Assembly (NCBI GenBank): GCA_964595945.1 | Contig: CAZQSL010000073.1 | Location: 1 to 17,598 of the forward strand | Reading direction: 5' to 3' | Length of the DNA stretch: 17,598 nucleotides | Origin: CAZQSL01 sp964595945 | Lineage (GTDB): Bacteria; UBP15; UBA6099; JAJRTR01 | Shown here: in pieces, positions 16,539 to 17,598 of the stretch | Position numbering within the stretch: position 1 is the stretch's first letter | Layout: every line of letters starts with the position of its first letter | Notes under the pieces: model-generated | What the model was told of the DNA's origin: nothing | The model's input: only the letters and a program-made list of their open reading frames with translations | Databases searched by the model: none | Program-made: the position numbers and the translations under genes

Positions 16539-16979
16539 ATGACGGTGACAGACAAAAGTATTCATGTACGAACTGTAGCGCGGCTGCTGCTGACAGGATG
16601 GTGTTTGCTGATCTTCGGGCTGTCAGCTCGCGCCGATTATCCCAACGTGTCTCAGTGGTTTCCCCGGTGGCTGCCGGAGCCATCGTATTTCGTGCATGCG
16701 TTTCTTTTCGGAATTCTGGGATTTCTTGCTTACAAGTGTTTCAGAAATGAATCGCTGCGCATCGTAGCCGCAGCGCCCGGCGTATGGGCTGTGGTATTTT
16801 CCACTCTGTATGGAGTTTTCGACGAACTTCACCAGCGTTTTGTGCCGGGGCGGAGCTGTGACTGGCATGATCTTGCCGTCGACATGGCTGCCGCGATCAT
16901 GGTGGTTGTGTTTTCCGTGCGCCGCTGGTCACTAAAACGGCAAAAAACATTTGACCAGCCCCCGCCATCAGGAGTATAA
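16539..16979 (+). CDS. VanZ-like family membrane protein
   Basis: A small integral membrane protein of about 146 aa with four hydrophobic segments (roughly residues 13-30, 50-68, 75-94 and 111-130). The VanZ-like signature is clear: YGVFDELHQRFVPGR (Asp95, Glu96, Gln99, Pro103-Gly104-Arg105) followed by Asp111 and Asp115. VanZ itself gives low-level teicoplanin resistance, but most relatives, including this one, have no known role; this is not evidence of a resistance cluster. Starts at 16485, 16524 and 16539 are all in frame. I chose 16539 because it has GGCGG just upstream and gives the usual short N-terminus before the first membrane segment. It is divergent from the DHH gene and ends 40 bp before trpE. 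Confidence 0.82.
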   Translation: MTVTDKSIHVRTVARLLLTGWCLLIFGLSARADYPNVSQWFPRWLPEPSYFVHAFLFGILGFLAYKCFRNESLRIVAAAPGVWAVVFSTLYGVFDELHQRFVPGRSCDWHDLAVDMAAAIMVVVFSVRRWSLKRQKTFDQPPPSGV

Positions 16980-17019
16980 ATATTGCGGGGATGGAATACT
17001 GTAAGAAATGCGGTGTCTT

Positions 17020-17598
17020 ATGCTTCTCGATGTCAAACCGTCTTACAGGGAATTCTGTTCCCTCGCAAAAAAAGGCAACGTGATCCCCGTCTGCGCCGAA
17101 GTCCTCGCAGACCTCCTCACTCCCGTATCGGCATATCTCAATATCTCCGCGGACGGCGGCAAGTCGTTCCTGCTCGAAAGTGTTGTGGGCGGCGAACAGA
17201 TGGCGCGCTATTCCTTTCTCGGCACCGATCCCTACACATCGTTTACAAGCAAGGGTGACATTTACGAGATCGACGGAGTCAAACACCAGGGCGATCCCAT
17301 CGAGGCGCTCGATTCGATTTTCCGGCAGTTCAAGGTCGCCGGGGCCGAAGGACTGCCACCTTTCATCGGCGGCGGCATCGGCTATTATGGTTATGACATC
17401 ATTCGCCACATCGAAAATATTCCAGACAACACACTCGACGACGCAGGCATGCCGGACATGCAGTTCATGTTCACTGATTCGTCACTGATCTTCGATCATC
17501 TGCTGCATAAGATCAAGATAGTCTGCTGCGCGCGCACCGACACCGGCAAGACTCTCAAGGCCCTCTACTGGGACGCAGTCGGCCGCATCGAAGACCTC
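17020..17598 (+). CDS. trpE: anthranilate synthase component I (N-terminal part, cut by window end)
   Basis: TrpE converts chorismate to anthranilate, the first committed step of tryptophan synthesis, with TrpG supplying ammonia. The 193 codons present cover the N-terminal regulatory half. GNVIPVCAEVLADLLTPVSA is the conserved opening, and LLES at residues 51-54 matches the tryptophan feedback-binding motif, so the enzyme is probably inhibited by tryptophan. GIGYYGYDIIRHIE appears further on. The chorismate-binding catalytic domain lies outside the window. ATG at 17020 is preferred; an in-frame ATG at 17008 would add four residues. The Shine-Dalgarno is weak. No leader peptide with tandem Trp codons is seen upstream, so attenuation is not supported here. 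It follows the VanZ-like gene by 40 bp and may share its transcript. A PabB relative is less likely because the opening fits TrpE best. Confidence 0.92.
   Translation, partial: MLLDVKPSYREFCSLAKKGNVIPVCAEVLADLLTPVSAYLNISADGGKSFLLESVVGGEQMARYSFLGTDPYTSFTSKGDIYEIDGVKHQGDPIEALDSIFRQFKVAGAEGLPPFIGGGIGYYGYDIIRHIENIPDNTLDDAGMPDMQFMFTDSSLIFDHLLHKIKIVCCARTDTGKTLKALYWDAVGRIEDL

Noticed and set aside
16980..17019. Tryptophan attenuator or leader peptide before trpE
   Set aside because: The 40-bp spacer has no tandem Trp codons and no terminator/antiterminator pair.
16897..17409. 170-codon minus-strand frame opposite trpE
   Set aside because: Antisense to the conserved TrpE N-terminus; no domain is recognised.

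Overview
This is an ordinary-looking bacterial chromosomal window with 12 well-supported protein genes (the last cut by the window end), one possible gene start at the left edge, and no tRNA, rRNA, CRISPR array, insertion sequence or phage gene that I can see. Signal peptides or leader-like N-termini, UppP, a secreted transglutaminase and VanZ- and MBOAT-type membrane proteins fit a diderm (Gram-negative-type) bacterium. Cobalamin-dependent MetH, flavin-dependent ThyX and an NrdG-type radical-SAM activase fit an anaerobe or facultative anaerobe. Third codon positions often favour C. Start codons include GTG (metH, rpmE) and TTG (DHH protein) with good Shine-Dalgarno sequences, so this is not a typical SD-less Bacteroidota genome. 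I cannot place the phylum.

Layout. Bases 222-12028 are all on the minus strand. In order of transcription (right to left): metH and thyX (two folate-using enzymes, 89 bp apart), a candidate terminator, a near-consensus promoter, a long structured leader and rho, then rpmE (L31) and a strong terminator. After that come a geranylgeranyl-reductase-like FAD oxidoreductase, a 4Fe-4S radical-SAM activase of the NrdG type, and a large secreted transglutaminase-like protein with its own candidate promoter. At 12.0-12.2 kb there is a divergent junction to uppP (+), followed by a small Cys-containing protein of unknown function (+).

From 13.6 to 16.4 kb the minus strand carries a two-gene unit: a DHH/DHHA1 phosphoesterase followed 18 bp later by an MBOAT (AlgI-like) O-acyltransferase. 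Divergent from it are a VanZ-like membrane protein (+) and the start of trpE (+), which runs off the end.

Functionally the window mixes housekeeping (Rho, L31), one-carbon/folate metabolism (MetH, ThyX), cell-envelope work (UppP, MBOAT, VanZ, transglutaminase), redox (FAD reductase, radical-SAM activase) and the first step of tryptophan synthesis. I found no convincing new multi-gene system. The most interesting items are the ~450-nt rho leader, the perfect hairpin between the FAD gene and the activase, the metH-thyX pairing, the leader-like extension on UppP, and the unrecognised 100-aa protein with its structured 3' region.
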